This document shows, one piece after another, positions 62,682-64,000 of a DNA stretch of 64,000 nucleotides. Both the position numbers and the translations under genes were made by a program. The notes under the pieces are model-generated. The model was not told the DNA's origin. It was given only the letters and a program-made list of their open reading frames with translations, and ran no database searches. Position 1 is the stretch's first letter; each line of letters starts with the position of its first letter. This DNA comes from Prevotella brunnea (GTDB lineage Bacteria; Bacteroidota; Bacteroidia; Bacteroidales; Bacteroidaceae), in NCBI RefSeq assembly GCF_008016795.1, contig NZ_SDIK01000053.1, positions 1 through 64,000 of the forward strand, written 5' to 3'.

Positions 62682-63980
62682 ATGAAAAACTTTGTTGAAG
62701 AACTTCGTTGGCGCGGAATGTTGGCTCAGATTATGCCCGGTACGGAAGAGTTCCTGCAAAAGGAAATGGTGTCGGCATATTTGGGAACAGACCCCACAGC
62801 CGACTCTCTGCACATAGGCCACCTTTGTGGCATCATGATGTTGCGCCATCTACAGTTGTGTGGTCATAAGCCTTACCTGTTGGTGGGCGGAGCCACGGGA
62901 ATGATTGGCGACCCATCCGGAAAAAGTCAGGAACGCAACCTGCTCGATGCGGAAACGCTTTACCACAATCAGGAAGCCATAAAGAAACAAGTGAGCAAAT
63001 TCCTTGATTTCGACGGCGATGCCCCTAATAAAGCGGAAATGGTGAACAACTACGACTGGATGAAGGATTTTTCTTTCCTCGATTTTGCTCGCGAAGTGGG
63101 AAAACATATCACCGTCAATTACATGATGGCAAAGGACAGTGTGAAGAAGCGCCTGAACGGAGAAGCACGCGATGGACTTTCCTTTACCGAGTTTACCTAT
63201 CAGCTCTTGCAGGGCTACGACTTCCTCTATCAATACCAAAAATACGGTGTGAAATTGCAGCTTGGGGGGAACGACCAGTGGGGAAACATGACCACGGGAA
63301 CGGAGCTCATCCGCAGGACACTGGGACAGGAAGCGGAAGCATTCTGCCTGACTTGCCCGCTCATTACAAAAGCTGATGGAAAGAAGTTTGGAAAGACCGA
63401 GAGTGGCAATATCTGGCTCGACCGAAACCGCACGACGCCTTATGTGTTCTATCAGTTTTGGCTGAACGTGAGCGACGATGATGCCGAGAAGTATATCAAA
63501 ATCTTCACCTCGTTGGACAAACCCACCATCGATGCGCTTACAGAAGAGCACAAGCAAGACCCCGGGCGACGTATCCTTCAGCGGCGTTTGGCTGAGGAGG
63601 TAACGCGGATGGTACACTCTCAAGCAGATCTCGACATGGCTATTGCGGCTTCTCAAATCCTCTTTGGCAAGGCGACGAAAGAAAATTTGCTGCAACTCGA
63701 TGAGCAGACGTTCAACGATGTGTTCAAGGATGTTCCGCATTACGAAATTTCAAAAGACTTACTCGGGCAGCCCGCTTTGGAAGTTTTCAATCAGGAAGGC
63801 ATGCAAATCTTCCCAAGCAAGAGCGAGATGCGTAAGCTCGTTAAGGGGGGAGGCGTATCGCTGAATAAGGAAAAGCTGATGGCATTCGACCGTCAGATTA
63901 CCACCGATGACCTGATAGCCGGAAAATATCTTCTCATTCAGAAGGGAAAGAAAAATTATTCGTTGGTGATTGTGAAGTAA
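62682..63980 (+). CDS. tyrS: Tyrosine-tRNA ligase
   Basis: Charges tRNA-Tyr. Class I signatures are DSLHIGHL (about 41-48, HIGH motif) and KFGKTESG (about 232-239, KMSKS equivalent of the TyrS-1 type). The tyrosine pocket [24 protein letters not shown] is present, and a C-terminal S4 RNA-binding domain (about 360-430) includes [17 protein letters not shown]. At 432 aa it is full length, ending 20 bp before the window edge. Last gene of the run from metK in this window. Confidence 0.96.
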   Translation: MKNFVEELRWRGMLAQIMPGTEEFLQKEMVSAYLGTDPTADSLHIGHLCGIMMLRHLQLCGHKPYLLVGGATGMIGDPSGKSQERNLLDAETLYHNQEAIKKQVSKFLDFDGDAPNKAEMVNNYDWMKDFSFLDFAREVGKHITVNYMMAKDSVKKRLNGEARDGLSFTEFTYQLLQGYDFLYQYQKYGVKLQLGGNDQWGNMTTGTELIRRTLGQEAEAFCLTCPLITKADGKKFGKTESGNIWLDRNRTTPYVFYQFWLNVSDDDAEKYIKIFTSLDKPTIDALTEEHKQDPGRRILQRRLAEEVTRMVHSQADLDMAIAASQILFGKATKENLLQLDEQTFNDVFKDVPHYEISKDLLGQPALEVFNQEGMQIFPSKSEMRKLVKGGGVSLNKEKLMAFDRQITTDDLIAGKYLLIQKGKKNYSLVIVK

Positions 63981-64000
63981 AGTCTTCGTGCGCTAACATT

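Noticed and set aside
1-64000. tRNA and rRNA genes
   Set aside because: I checked the larger gaps for T-loop (GTTCGAATC-type) and rRNA-like sequences and saw none.

Overview
The window comes from a Bacteroidetes (Bacteroidota) chromosome, most likely Prevotella or a close relative. Three things support this. Promoters have the TTTG-N19/20-TAnnTTTG form typical of the phylum. Several gene orders are characteristic (dut-TPR-DUF4292-EnvC, folP-cdaA, dapB-lepB-wbqC, metK-DUF4271-hemD-rnpA-yidD-tyrS). The proteins include a 2-oxoacid:ferredoxin oxidoreductase with a fused gamma-alpha subunit and a Tannerella/Prevotella-type glutaminyl cyclase. No rRNA, tRNA, CRISPR array, phage or intact insertion sequence is visible. 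Nearly all of the window is core chromosome.

Layout. 1-5 kb: the tail of an unidentified gene, manC, the greA-HIT operon and sucCD. 5.6-11.3 kb: a tight minus-strand operon of dgt, an esterase/HAD-like fusion and a Dna2-like nuclease-helicase, divergent from dut. 11.4-17.6 kb: dut, a TPR protein, a DUF4292 lipoprotein, an EnvC-like protein, a SufT-like protein and LpxH (envelope and housekeeping). 17.7-18.5 kb: an AT-rich patch with a small DUF1648-type membrane protein. 19-21.4 kb: pta-ackA (acetate formation). 21.6-27.3 kb: a DUF2156-GNAT fusion, folP-cdaA (folate; c-di-AMP), a candidate structured RNA and a C69 dipeptidase. 28-31 kb: korAB. 31-37.7 kb: a nucleoside kinase, an Na/Pi transporter, and dapB-lepB-wbqC. 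38-43 kb: a frameshifted acyltransferase, an A-type flavoprotein, a PfkB sugar kinase and an M16 peptidase. 43-50 kb: a beta-helix lipoprotein, cdd, an alpha/beta hydrolase, a sirtuin, three tandem FKBP isomerases and an Lrp/AsnC regulator. 50.6-53.6 kb: a C26-M19 peptidase fusion and a glutaminyl cyclase. 54-64 kb: yfcE, a helical-repeat protein, DUF2851-thioesterase-dprA, and metK to tyrS.

The genes fit an asaccharolytic or weakly saccharolytic anaerobe. It would make acetate and ATP by Pta-AckA and link the 2-oxoacid oxidoreductase and succinyl-CoA ligase to a partial TCA branch. It carries several peptidases (C69, C26-M19, M16, QC) and handles oxygen with a flavo-diiron protein.

The most unusual structure is a family of six intergenic elements, each exactly 111 bp long, all in the same orientation, about 7-13 kb apart. 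Each has four copies of a palindrome (consensus AAAAGCTWAGCTTTT) at a strict 22-bp centre-to-centre pitch. In five of the six, a TGANNNTCA palindrome lies exactly 33 bp before the first centre. The A- and T-tracts fall on an 11-bp grid, so the DNA should be curved and readable by an oligomeric protein from one face. In all six cases the gene on the right is a minus-strand gene whose 3' end faces the element. I know of no described system matching this; it looks like a chromosome-organising or nucleoid-protein site. Two candidate non-coding RNAs, each with its own promoter and terminator (about 60 nt near 5.5 kb and about 370 nt near 25.4-25.75 kb), are the next most interesting signals.
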